Positions 8,511 to 16,526 of a DNA stretch of 64,000 nt are shown piece after piece. A program made the translations under genes and the position numbers. Where the stretch lies: NCBI RefSeq assembly GCF_030864005.1, contig NZ_CP132976.1:992001-1056000 (forward strand), written 5' to 3'. The stretch comes from Achromobacter seleniivolatilans. Lineage in GTDB: Bacteria > Pseudomonadota > Gammaproteobacteria > Burkholderiales > Burkholderiaceae_B. The notes beneath the pieces are model-generated. The model had not been told where the DNA came from. It did not search any database and saw only the letters and a program-made list of their open reading frames with translations. Numbering within the stretch: the stretch's first letter is position 1; the number at the start of each line of letters is the position of its first letter.

Positions 8511-8902
8511 TCGGTCTGGACACCAATGTTCTGGTCCGATATTTCGCACAGGACGACCCAGCGCAGGCGAAGAAAGCGACTGAACTGATTGAGTCGTTGA
8601 CGGCCGACAGTCCTGGTTATGTGACGCAGGTTGCCCTTATTGAACTTGTTTGGGTGCTTGGGCGGGCCTACGGTCTTCCGCGCGCAGACATCGTGCAGGT
8701 CATTGAGACGTTGCTGCGCACAAAGGAACTGAACGTCGAGGCGGCCGAAACCGTATGGAAAGCGTTGCGTCGATACGCCAGCTCATCCGCGGATTTCGCC
8801 GATTGCCTGATCGAGCTGATTTGCCATGACGCGCAGTGCGATTACACGGCAACTTTCGATATCAAAGCGGCTACGTCAGCGGGAATGCGGCTGCTTAAAT
8901 AG
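8507..8902 (+). CDS. VapC-like PIN-domain ribonuclease toxin
   Basis: A 131-residue PIN-domain protein. Candidate metal-binding acidic residues are visible: Asp5 (IGLDTN), Glu46 (ALIELVW), Asp96 and Asp99 (SADFADCLI) and Asp118 (ATFDIKAA). These are the residues with which VapC toxins coordinate Mg2+ and cut RNA, often tRNA or rRNA. The gene overlaps the AbrB antitoxin and ends 9 bases from the convergent DUF2938 gene. With all catalytic residues in place the toxin looks intact. Confidence 0.92.
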   Translation: MIGLDTNVLVRYFAQDDPAQAKKATELIESLTADSPGYVTQVALIELVWVLGRAYGLPRADIVQVIETLLRTKELNVEAAETVWKALRRYASSSADFADCLIELICHDAQCDYTATFDIKAATSAGMRLLK

Positions 8903-8911
8903 TCGAAAACC

Positions 8912-9400
8912 TTAGACCCGGGCGATCACGGCAGCCGACAGATACAGCCCCAATCCAAAGACCGCATGCGTCGCCACGCTGCGCAGGCAGTTCTTGATGG
9001 GCGTGGGCGTTTTGGCGGACGCGAAGCCGGCGCCCATAGCGGGCTGCATGACAAATAGCGGTACGGCAACTGTTGCGATGCCTATCGTCAGCGCAGGCAG
9101 TAGCGTCGGCGCATTCAACCAGACCATGCCCTGAATGCCCGCCAGCAGCGCGGCAAACGCAATTCCGACGGCGTAGTGCGTGAACCAGCCCAGCGCCAAT
9201 TCTCCTGGGATGGGGCGCGATTGCCCAATGCGCTCGTGCGCAAATTTGCCATGGAATAAGTGCCCCACCCAACGTCCAACGAACGCCCAATTCAGCGTGG
9301 GCACGCCAAGTTGCTTCATAAGCATCGCCCATGCGTCCATGACCATCGTCGCGCCTGCGCCCATCAGCACAATGCGTGCTGTCACTTCCCAAGTTGTCAT
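8912..9400 (-). CDS. DUF2938-family membrane protein
   Basis: A 162-residue protein with about four hydrophobic segments (RIVLMGAGATMVMDAWAML, YAVGIAFAALLAGIQGMVWL, LTIGIATVAVPLFVMQPAMG, HAVFGLGLYLSAAVIARV). The landmarks GRWVGHLFHGKFAHERI and MQPAMGAGFASAKTPTP match the DUF2938 family of unknown function. It is divergent from a MerR regulator whose palindrome lies 52 bases upstream of this start, so MerR control is likely. Confidence 0.85.
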   Translation of the reverse strand: MTTWEVTARIVLMGAGATMVMDAWAMLMKQLGVPTLNWAFVGRWVGHLFHGKFAHERIGQSRPIPGELALGWFTHYAVGIAFAALLAGIQGMVWLNAPTLLPALTIGIATVAVPLFVMQPAMGAGFASAKTPTPIKNCLRSVATHAVFGLGLYLSAAVIARV

Positions 9401-9451
9401 TTGTGCCTCTGACTGATTGACCCGTTCAATTGATGACAGGCATGATAGAAG

Positions 9452-9467
9452 TTGAAGTCAACTTCAA
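9452..9467. promoter_or_regulatory. MerR-type operator
   Basis: TTGAAGT-CA-ACTTCAA, a perfect palindrome between the divergent DUF2938 and MerR genes. Its place fits the promoter spacer where MerR proteins bind and twist the DNA. Confidence 0.7.
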
Positions 9468-9483
9468 GTCAATAGGTTTAGCC

Positions 9484-9912
9484 ATGGACATCGCTGACGT
9501 TGCCAAGCGCTCGGGGGTTCCCGCCTCTACGCTGCGGTATTACGAGAAGAAAGGTTTGATTGCGTCGGCAGGCCCAAGCGGCGTTCGGCGCCAGTTTGCG
9601 CCAGCAGTGCTGGACCAGTTAGCGCTGATCGCCTTGGGGCAGGCTGGAGGACTGTCGCTGGATGATATACGCGCCATGTTGTGGCCCAACGCGGGCGGCG
9701 CGCAGGTAGACCGGGCCGTGCTGACGGCCAAGGCCGACGAGATTGACGCGACGATCAAGCAGTTGCAGGCGATGAGCCGGGGGCTGCGGCACGCAGCGCA
9801 ATGCCCCGCGCCTAGTCATGCGGAATGTCCAGTGTTCAAGCGGCTGCTCAAGGCTGCGGCGGCAGGGGCGTTGAACCGGCGGCGGCGTCCGGCTTCGATG
9901 GTGCGGCCTTAG
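9484..9912 (+). CDS. MerR-family transcriptional regulator
   Basis: A 142-residue MerR protein. The N-terminal winged HTH is clear (MDIADVAKRSGVPASTLRYY, EKKGLIAS), followed by the dimerisation helix TAKADEIDATIKQLQAMSRG. Two cysteines in QCPAPSHAECPVF could sense a metal or an oxidant, but there is no full metal-binding loop that identifies an effector. The start at 9484 was chosen because earlier in-frame codons would translate the operator at 9452-9467. The likely target is the divergent DUF2938 gene and itself. Confidence 0.88.
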   Translation: MDIADVAKRSGVPASTLRYYEKKGLIASAGPSGVRRQFAPAVLDQLALIALGQAGGLSLDDIRAMLWPNAGGAQVDRAVLTAKADEIDATIKQLQAMSRGLRHAAQCPAPSHAECPVFKRLLKAAAAGALNRRRRPASMVRP

Positions 9913-10071
9913 CCTGCGGCCAGAGCGCTCGATGGATTGCGCGCGATATTCCTGATCGCGCGGCGCAGTAATGCCTTCAATGGCTGGAAAAGCGCGAACT
10001 CAGACCGAAAGAAGGACAAAAGCCTCCCTGAAATCGGCGCGGCGCGAAGAACAATAGATTGTGATTGCAAG

Positions 10072-10129
10072 TGGGTCTGATTGATCGGGTTTGACCCATT
10101 ACCAGACTATCAGGTTGTCAGTTGACAAC
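10072..10129. promoter_or_regulatory. Palindromes upstream of the unnamed two-gene module
   Basis: TGGGTC (10072-10077) pairs with GACCCA (10093-10098), and GTTGTCA-GT-TGACAAC (10114-10129) is a 16-bp perfect palindrome ending 32 bases before the first gene. The second is the better candidate for an autoregulatory site of the HTH protein encoded downstream. The remaining bases of the 9913-10161 gap show no gene. Confidence 0.55.
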
Positions 10130-10161
10130 TTTGAAAAATGAAGCAACACTTGGGGGCATCT

Positions 10162-10437
10162 ATGGTTCGTCCGCTACATCCAAAAAAGGAAATCGAATCG
10201 GCGCTGCGGCAAGCCGAAAGGCAGGGATGGCGTGTCAAGCAAAGCATCGGTCACGCGTGGGGGCGTATTTATTGCCCCTACAACGACGAAGACTGTCGAC
10301 GCGGCGAGTTCTGTATCGCCAGCGTATGGAGCACGCCTAAAAGCGCCGATGGTCATGCGCGCGCATTACGCCGGGTAGTTGATCAATGCGCCCCGCATCT
10401 TGAACGGGCTACAACACATTCTTCAAGCGAGCACTGA
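10162..10437 (+). CDS. Small basic protein of unknown function, HicA-like candidate
   Basis: A 91-residue protein beginning MVRPLHPKKEIESALRQAER. The start at 10162 is chosen over 10138 because GGGGG lies six bases ahead of it. The layout is an N-terminal helix, then QGWRVKQSIGHAWGRIYCP, a cysteine-rich YNDEDCRRGEFC, and IASVWSTPKSADGHARALRR. The helix-strand-strand-helix order with a central His after Gly is reminiscent of the small dsRBD-like HicA ribonucleases, but this is only a resemblance. It is followed after 2 bases by an HTH protein, so the two are probably co-translated. Confidence 0.75.
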   Translation: MVRPLHPKKEIESALRQAERQGWRVKQSIGHAWGRIYCPYNDEDCRRGEFCIASVWSTPKSADGHARALRRVVDQCAPHLERATTHSSSEH

Positions 10438-10439
10438 CA

Positions 10440-10964
10440 GTGGAATACCTATTCACCTTGAGATACCGCCTATCGCCCAACGACGATACGCCCGATGATT
10501 TGATAGAACGCCTGGGTGCAGCCGGCTGCGACGATGCCCTGATCGGCGTGGGGCAACCCGGCCGCCTGGCGCTTGAATTCACGCGCGTTGCGGCCAATGC
10601 GCGAGCAGCGTTTCAACGCGCCTTGAAAGACGTGAAGCGCGCCGTGCCTTCGGCAAGACTGATCGAGGCAGGGCCGGACTACGTTGGCTTGACGGAAGTG
10701 GCCGAGTTGTTGGGGATGTCGCGTCAGAACATGCGCAAACTGATGCTGGCTCATCCAGACGGTTTCCCGTTGCCCGTGCATGAAGGAAAGACGTCGATCT
10801 GGCGCTTGCATCAAGTGCTGGACTGGCTGCGGACGCTGGGCCGGTACGACGTGGATGTTTCCGTGCTTGAAGTCTCGCGCGCAGCGCTGGAAGTTAATGT
10901 GACGAAGGACGGTGTTCGTTCGCCGCAGCCGCTGGTGCGCAAGCTGGAAGGCTTGCTGGCTTGA
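10440..10964 (+). CDS. HTH DNA-binding protein with an N-terminal ferredoxin-like module
   Basis: A 174-residue protein of two parts. Residues 1-80 alternate strands and helices (EYLFTLRYRLSPNDDT, IERLGAAGCDDALIGVG, RLALEFTRVAANARAAFQRA), suggesting a small alpha/beta domain. Residues ~85-140 form an AlpA/excisionase-type HTH (VGLTEVAELLGMSRQNMRKL, then FPLPVHEGKTSIWRLHQVLDWL). The tail is short and polar. The combination of an alpha/beta module with an HTH behind a small partner recalls HicB-like antitoxins, but no family name is certain. It is tightly coupled to the gene at 10162. Confidence 0.78.
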   Translation: MEYLFTLRYRLSPNDDTPDDLIERLGAAGCDDALIGVGQPGRLALEFTRVAANARAAFQRALKDVKRAVPSARLIEAGPDYVGLTEVAELLGMSRQNMRKLMLAHPDGFPLPVHEGKTSIWRLHQVLDWLRTLGRYDVDVSVLEVSRAALEVNVTKDGVRSPQPLVRKLEGLLA

Positions 10965-11042
10965 AGCGCATGCCGTGCCGCTGCGGCGGTGGGGGCATGC
11001 GGGATCAATACCGGTTTGGGTGTGCAAGTGGGGCTGGACGGC

Positions 11043-11915
11043 CTATTTCTGATCGGAGCACACCGGCGCTTCCGACAGCAGGGCTGGCCATTGCGCCGCC
11101 CAATTTCCCCCATGATCCAAGCCGTTTAGCGTGCGCGTGCGTACGCAACGCGGTCCGGTGGCAGACGCAAAACGCGCCGCGACCGACGGCGGCACGATCT
11201 TGTCGTTGGCGCCGCTGATATGCAGCTGCGGAATGGCGGCAACGCGGTCCGCCTCGTTGATGGGGTTCAGCGATTCGGGCATGGCAGAGACTTCGTGCAG
11301 TTGGTTGACGAATTCGGTATCCAGATTGCCTGCCACTGTGCGGATGCTGGCAACGTCATGGCGGCGGGCCGCCAGCAGGACGGCTAGCGCGCCGCCGCCC
11401 GAGTAGCCGATCAGTTCCACGCGTTGGCCGGGCGCACGGGCCGCCAAGCGGTCGATCGCCGCGTTCATGGCGTTTACGATTTCAATCCCGAAGCGTTTTC
11501 CCGTCCACCAGACAGGAGTGCATTGCGGGTTCAGGCTCATCGGCGTGAACTGGCAGGGGCGCGCCAGGTAGGCGACATTGTCGCTGGCGTCTTGGGCTGC
11601 AAGTGTCAGGCCGACGGCATTGCGCGGCGTGGGGTCCGCTGATGGTTGGGTACGGGTGATCCAGGCCAGGCCATCGCCTTCGATGTACACGCGCAGGGGG
11701 CGGTCGGCACGCGGGATGCGGGTATAAGCGGTCAGGACGAACGTGCCGGTGGCAATGTGTTCGCGGTGCAGACCGGAGGGCGCGGCCAGCTCGTCGGCAT
11801 TGCGCACGCGGTCCATCGCGCAGCCGGCAAGCAGCAGAATCATCCACGAGAAAACGCCCCAGCTGACGAAACGGGGGCACGATAAACGGAGTCGCGAAGC
11901 GCGGATAAGTAGCAT
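11043..11915 (-). CDS. Putative lipoprotein with alpha/beta-hydrolase fold
   Basis: A 290-residue protein. The signal region MILLLAGC gives a lipobox with Cys32 as the lipidation site, preceded by a long basic N-terminus, so the true start may be somewhat internal. The hydrolase elbow is GYSGGGALAVL (GxSxG serine), the aspartate is in SGANDKIVPP and the histidine in GLDHGGNW, which gives a full Ser-Asp-His triad. A periplasmic or outer-membrane esterase-like role is likely, with substrate unknown. It lies downstream of the hairpin at 11989-12019, which should insulate it from the autotransporter side. Confidence 0.82.
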   Translation of the reverse strand: MLLIRASRLRLSCPRFVSWGVFSWMILLLAGCAMDRVRNADELAAPSGLHREHIATGTFVLTAYTRIPRADRPLRVYIEGDGLAWITRTQPSADPTPRNAVGLTLAAQDASDNVAYLARPCQFTPMSLNPQCTPVWWTGKRFGIEIVNAMNAAIDRLAARAPGQRVELIGYSGGGALAVLLAARRHDVASIRTVAGNLDTEFVNQLHEVSAMPESLNPINEADRVAAIPQLHISGANDKIVPPSVAARFASATGPRCVRTRTLNGLDHGGNWAAQWPALLSEAPVCSDQK

Positions 11916-11980
11916 GCCGGGATTCTAAATGCGGACGCGTCCACTTGTCTGATCGCCGAGCTTATTTTGGTTTGGACGGC

Positions 11981-12122
11981 AAAAAAAACGCATTCCCCCA
12001 GGCCCTCCGGGGGAATGCGTGTAAAAGCAGATCCACTAAACGCCTGGTACCACGGGCGTAATTGCAGTCCACCGGCTTGAGATTGTTCCCGCTACGGTTA
12101 CTGGCAGCATAGTTAGTGTTCG
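11981..12122 (-). ncRNA. Candidate small RNA between two terminators
   Basis: The leftward promoter-like element at 12129-12157 would start a transcript near 12122 that ends at the hairpin 11989-12019 plus the T-run (A-run 11981-11988 on the + strand), about 140 bases. It contains no obvious gene. It may instead be the remnant of a third autotransporter copy, because its promoter resembles that of the autotransporter at 15378. Confidence 0.35.
11989..12019 (-). terminator. Intrinsic terminator, leftward
   Basis: CGCATTCCCCC and GGGGGAATGCG form an 11-bp stem with a 9-base loop, followed on the minus strand by eight T. The arm sequence recurs in the hairpins at 12171 and 15314. Confidence 0.82.
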
Positions 12123-12128
12123 GCTTGC

Positions 12129-12157
12129 CGCTATACCGTGCGTCTCAGTTCTTGAAA
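12129..12157 (-). promoter_or_regulatory. Promoter-like element similar to the second autotransporter promoter
   Basis: On the minus strand TTTCAA, a 16-base spacer and TATAGC. The 29-base block matches 18298-18326 at 21 of 29 positions with no gaps, including CGCTATAC and GCGTCTCA (plus strand). No protein gene follows it. Confidence 0.5.
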
Positions 12158-12170
12158 GGTATGTAAAAAA

Positions 12171-12198
12171 GCGCATTCCCCCGGACGAGGGAATGCGC
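12171..12198 (-). terminator. Intrinsic terminator of the first autotransporter
   Basis: GCGCATTCCC and GGGAATGCGC form a 10-bp stem with an 8-base loop. Six A on the left (six T on the minus strand) complete a classical terminator 36 bases after the stop at 12235. Confidence 0.88.
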
Positions 12199-12234
12199 TT
12201 TGCGGGAACAGCGCGGACGCTGATGGCGTCGTGC

Positions 12235-13383
12235 TTAGAACATTTGACGCAGACGCAGGCCGCCAGCTTGCGACACAAAGCCCGAACCGGCTTGCAGTTC
12301 GTAGCGGGCGCTGATGCTCAGGTTGTTCGACTTCAGCAAGGTCAAGCCTGCCGAGACCAACGCTGCATCACGTACGGGGCTGGCGCCCACGGTGGTGAAG
12401 GCGGTGGCGCCGGTGGGGTCGCCGGCAAAGCTGGCGTTGGTGAGCACCTTGTTATTGCGGAACTCATGACGCCAGCCCAGTTGCAGCTCGGGGGTCAACG
12501 TGCCGTAGGACGTCGAGAAGTCACGGGCGAACTTCACACCCAGGTCGCTGGTGACCGACGTGGCATTGCTGGAGCCGACGGACAGCGCTGCGCCGTTGCC
12601 GCCAGTTTCGGTATAGCCGTCTTGACGCACGTAGTTGTAGGTCAGGGCTGCCAACGGCGTGATGGTGGTGGCGCCTGCGGCGATGGGGACGCCAGCCTCG
12701 GCGCGAACCACGTATTGCTGGCCGTCAAAGCGGCCGTGCGCGTCACCCTGGAAGCCGGTGAAGTCAACAGAACGCTTGGTGCGGTAACGCTGTTCGACCA
12801 GGCCTGCCGACAAGTTGGTGTACCAAGTGTTGGCGGTATAGCTGCCGTAGGCCATGAAGCCATAGCTGTCGACGTGGGTCGAGTTGCCGGACGTGTTGTC
12901 CTTGAAGTCGACTTCCGTGCCGCTGTAGCTGACGACACCGCCCACGCGCCAGCGTTCGCCGATGCCGCGGTCCAGACCCAGCAGCAAGCCGCCGAAGTTG
13001 GCGCCGTAGCCGTCCACGCCGTCGCGCTGGTTTTGGCTGGCGTGACCGCCAAAGGCTTGGCCCCAGGCTGCCCAGGTGGGACCGCTGTCGCCGGTGGCTA
13101 CACCGGAGCCGCCAGCTTGGCCGAGACGAACGCTGTCGTTACGTTGCGAAATCAGGTTCACAACGTTGACGGTCGCGGCGTCGGCGGCGCGGGCCGTGGA
13201 TGACGAGTTGACCGGAGCCAGCTTGGCGCCCGCTTGATTGGCGTCGCTCGCGCTGCCCAAGCGCAGAGCTTGTCCGGCGTTGAACAGGTTCAACAGGGCG
13301 GGGTCACTGATGCCTGTGTATTGGGCCAGACCGTTCAACGACGCGTAGGAATTCGGGATGGTCGCGGGAATGGGGGGAATGGC
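12235..13383 (-). repeat. Barrel-encoding direct repeat, copy 1
   Basis: This 1149-base segment aligns with 15378-16526 at a constant offset of 3143 with no insertion or deletion and only scattered substitutions, many of them silent. Outside it the similarity drops abruptly at the Pro/Thr linker. Confidence 0.85.
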
Positions 13384-15270
13384 CGGAGTGGTGGGCGTTG
13401 TTGGCACACCCGGCTCAGTCGGGGTAATGACTTCACCAATGCTATTGATCGTCAGCACCAGGTTGCTGGTGCCGGCATTGGCAACCGCCGCGCCAGTGAC
13501 ATTGCTGGTAAGGCCGTTGATGCCGTAACGCAGGGCGCCTTCGTTGTAGTTGGTGCCGGTGGCATTGGCGCTGACCACGACATATCGTTGGCCCGGTGCG
13601 AAGGCGAAGGCGTTGACCTTTTGCAGCTTCACGGCGGAACCGGCGTCGATGGTGGCGGTGCCGTTGACGATCAGGCGGCCGTAGCCGGCGTCGGTCGCCA
13701 GATTGCCCGTCGTGGCGGCATTGGACGACACCCCGATTTGCAGCGTGGCGGGCGCAGCTTGATGGTAGTTGCCGGTGATCGTGATCGGCCTGTTGACCTG
13801 CACGGTGGCGCCGGTGTTATTGACGCTTTGGTTCAGGGGGGCGGGTGGCGCGATTCGAAGTAATGGGCTGCCAAGCTCGATATTGCTGTCGAGCAATACA
13901 TTGCCCGAGCCAAAAACCACGGACTGTTGGGAGTTGATCTGGCCGACGTCGCCGTTAAGCCCTGTCAGGGTGCCGAATTGGTTGCCAGCGCCGCCATTGA
14001 TGACCAGGTCACTCGCAGAATCGTTTTGGATGCCGCCAGCGATCGTGCCGCTGTTGTTGATAGCCCCAATGGAAGTGTTCCCGCTGATAAGGATTGCGAA
14101 GACTTGGCCCTGGATCAACCCGCTGTTGGTCAAGGTAGAAAGGCTGGTTGGCGTCGGGCCTCCCGCGTCTTGCGTAGCGATGGCCAAGACGCTCGAGATC
14201 GTTCCCGAGTTGGTCAACTGACCGATCTTGCCGAAGTTCAAGAGGCCTACACCATTCGTAGACGTAATGGTGCCGGTATTGGTCAGGGATAAGATCGTCC
14301 CCAAGTTATAGAGGCCGTGGCCGTTCTCGCTGCTGATCTTGCCCTGGTTCACCAGCGAAATAATTGTGCCGCCGTTGTCCAGCCCAGTATTGCTGCTGAT
14401 AGACCCGGGGACCGAGCCGAGGCTGGTGAGTGTGCCGGTGCTGGTGTTGGTCAACGTGCCGATCGTGCCGGTGTTGTACAGGCCGGAATTGGTCAATCCA
14501 GTCACCACGCCCCGATTGGTAAGGCTGTGGATTTGTCCGGCATTGGAAATGCCGTTTTGGTTGCCCAGGATTTGGCCGTCGTTGATCAGCATCCCAATGG
14601 TGGAACCGGATTGATTCCCTACACCGTTCTGGCCGGAGATCGAGCCGTTCTGGTTCATGTACGAGCTGATGGTGCCCGTGTTGGTCAACGTTCCAATACT
14701 GCCGCCGTTCGTGACTGCGTTATCAGTAGTTGCATTGATCAAGCCTTCGTTTCGCACCGACGCAATGGTGCCCAAATTGTTCAGGCCGCCGAGCCCGGTA
14801 ATCGTGCCCTTGTTGACTAGTGAGCCGATTCCGCCATTGTTGTTAACCGCGAACGAGAAGCCCGTAGTTTTAATTAAGCCAGTGGTGTCATTGGTCAGGG
14901 TGTTGATCCTGCCATTGTTTTGGATGGCGGCTAGGTACGTGGAGGCAATCGTGCCCTGATTCCATACCGACGATATGGTAGCGCCGGTGTTAGTAAACAG
15001 TCCGATGTCGCCTTGAATCAGCCCTTGGTTATGAAGCGTCCCAACCAGACCTGGCGAATTCGCGTTGATGGCCGGCGTCGCCATCATCCCGAGCACGCTG
15101 CCCGTATTTGTGATCGTCACATCGTCGGACGCCCACACTATGGAATGCATGGGTACTTCGATTACGAGCGGCCCCCCAGCCGCGCTCGCGACGTGGGCAT
15201 GGGCGCCGAGGGCGGCGGCCAGAGCGATAGCCAGGGTGGTCTTGCGGGGAAACTGCGCGCGGGATGTCAT
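12235..15270 (-). CDS. Type V autotransporter adhesin-like protein, copy 1
   Basis: A 1011-residue secreted protein. The start was set at the ATG at 15268-15270, giving MTSRAQFPRKTTLAIALAAA, a Sec signal with cleavage near residue 30. The frame is open to 15312, into the preceding terminator. Residues ~40-430 are degenerate ~20-residue repeats of the LTNTGTISS/GLYNTGTIGTL type, predicting a beta-helical passenger. A distal conserved region (~500-640), a Pro/Thr linker (GVPTTPTTPAIPPIP) and a ~290-residue beta-barrel ending in Phe (LRLRQMF) follow. It is the tandem paralogue of the protein at 15378. No protease triad or RGD was noted, so adhesion is an inference. Confidence 0.9.
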   Translation of the reverse strand: MTSRAQFPRKTTLAIALAAALGAHAHVASAAGGPLVIEVPMHSIVWASDDVTITNTGSVLGMMATPAINANSPGLVGTLHNQGLIQGDIGLFTNTGATISSVWNQGTIASTYLAAIQNNGRINTLTNDTTGLIKTTGFSFAVNNNGGIGSLVNKGTITGLGGLNNLGTIASVRNEGLINATTDNAVTNGGSIGTLTNTGTISSYMNQNGSISGQNGVGNQSGSTIGMLINDGQILGNQNGISNAGQIHSLTNRGVVTGLTNSGLYNTGTIGTLTNTSTGTLTSLGSVPGSISSNTGLDNGGTIISLVNQGKISSENGHGLYNLGTILSLTNTGTITSTNGVGLLNFGKIGQLTNSGTISSVLAIATQDAGGPTPTSLSTLTNSGLIQGQVFAILISGNTSIGAINNSGTIAGGIQNDSASDLVINGGAGNQFGTLTGLNGDVGQINSQQSVVFGSGNVLLDSNIELGSPLLRIAPPAPLNQSVNNTGATVQVNRPITITGNYHQAAPATLQIGVSSNAATTGNLATDAGYGRLIVNGTATIDAGSAVKLQKVNAFAFAPGQRYVVVSANATGTNYNEGALRYGINGLTSNVTGAAVANAGTSNLVLTINSIGEVITPTEPGVPTTPTTPAIPPIPATIPNSYASLNGLAQYTGISDPALLNLFNAGQALRLGSASDANQAGAKLAPVNSSSTARAADAATVNVVNLISQRNDSVRLGQAGGSGVATGDSGPTWAAWGQAFGGHASQNQRDGVDGYGANFGGLLLGLDRGIGERWRVGGVVSYSGTEVDFKDNTSGNSTHVDSYGFMAYGSYTANTWYTNLSAGLVEQRYRTKRSVDFTGFQGDAHGRFDGQQYVVRAEAGVPIAAGATTITPLAALTYNYVRQDGYTETGGNGAALSVGSSNATSVTSDLGVKFARDFSTSYGTLTPELQLGWRHEFRNNKVLTNASFAGDPTGATAFTTVGASPVRDAALVSAGLTLLKSNNLSISARYELQAGSGFVSQAGGLRLRQMF

Positions 15271-15313
15271 GGTGTAGGCGTAGAGAAAAGGATGAGGGTC
15301 CAACAACAACATC

Positions 15314-15336
15314 GCATTCCCCGGTTAGGGGAATGC
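15314..15336 (-). terminator. Hairpin between the two autotransporter genes
   Basis: GCATTCCCC and GGGGAATGC form a 9-bp stem with a 5-base loop. The following minus-strand sequence is TG-repeat rather than pure T, so it may only attenuate transcription and allow read-through from copy 2 into copy 1. No separate promoter for copy 1 was recognised. Confidence 0.6.
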
Positions 15337-15377
15337 TGTATCAGGCAAAGCTGCTGTAGAAAGATGCAGCCGCGGAC

Positions 15378-16526
15378 TTAGAACAACTGACGCAGACGCA
15401 GGCCGCCAGCTTGCGACACAAAGCCGGAACCGGCTTGCAGTTCGTAGCGGGCGCTGATGCTGAGGTTGTTCGACTTCAGCAAGGTCAAGCCTGCCGAGAC
15501 CAACGCTGCGTCACGCACGGGGCTGGCGCCCACGGTGGTGAAGGCGGTGGCGCCGGTTGGGTCGCCGGCAAAGCTGGCGTTGGTCAACACCTTGTTGTTG
15601 CGGAATTCATGACGCCAGCCCAGTTGCAGCTCGGGGGTCAGCGTGCCGTAGGACGTCGAGAAGTCACGGGCGAACTTCACACCCAGGTCGCTGGTGACCG
15701 ACGTGGCATTGGTGGAACCGACCGACAGCGCCGCGCCATTGCCGCCGGTTTCGGTATAGCCGTCTTGACGCACATAGTTGTAGGTCAGGGCTGCCAACGG
15801 GGTGATGGTGGTGGCGCCTGCGGCGATGGGGACGCCAGCCTCGGCGCGAACCACGTACTGCTGGCCGTCAAAGCGGCCGTGCGCGTCACCCTGGAAGCCG
15901 GTGAAGTCAACAGAACGCTTGGTGCGGTAGCGCTGTTCGACCAGACCTGCCGACAGATTGGTGTACCAAGTGTTGGCGGTATAGCTGCCGTAGGCCATGA
16001 AGCCATAGCTGTCGACGTGGGTCGAGTTGCCGGACGTGTTGTCCTTGAAGTCGACTTCCGTACCGCTGTAGCTCACAACACCGCCCACGCGCCAGCGTTC
16101 GCCGATGCCGCGGTCCAGACCCAGCAGCAAGCCGCCGAAGTTGGCGCCGTAGCCGTCCACGTTGTCGCGCTGGTTCTGGCTGGCGTGACCGCCAAAGGCT
16201 TGGCCCCAGGCTGCCCAGGTCGGACCGCTGTCGCCGGTGGCAACACCCGAGCCGCCAGCTTGGCCGAGACGAACGCTGTCGTTACGTTGCGAAATCAGGT
16301 TCACAACGTTAATGGTTGCGGCGTCGGCTGCGCGGGCCGTGGATGAAGAGTTGACCGGAGCCAGCTTGGCGCCCGCTTGATTGGCGTCGCTCGCGCTGCC
16401 CAAGCGCAGAGCTTGTCCGGCGTTGAACAGGTTCAGCAGGGCGGGGTCACTGATGCCTGTGTATTGGGCCAGACCGTTCAGCGATGCGTAGGAATTCGCG
16501 ATGGTCGCGGGAATGGGGGGAATGGC
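15378..16526 (-). repeat. Barrel-encoding direct repeat, copy 2
   Basis: Partner of the segment at 12235-13383, in the same orientation. It encodes the end of the linker and the whole translocator domain. Confidence 0.85.

Larger units (their letters stand above)
11916..12234. other. 319-base gap holding two hairpins and a promoter-like element
   Basis: No convincing protein gene. Reading leftward it holds the terminator of the first autotransporter (12171-12198), a promoter-like element (12129-12157), about 110 bases of unassigned sequence and a second terminator (11989-12019). The longest leftward frame in the centre would encode only about 24 residues from the ATG at 12108-12110, without a ribosome binding site. 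Confidence 0.7.

Noticed and set aside
12193..13203. Long + strand frames (also 15411-16346) opposite the autotransporter barrels
   Set aside because: Both are the complement of the same conserved barrel segment, so their similarity to each other is inherited from the real genes.
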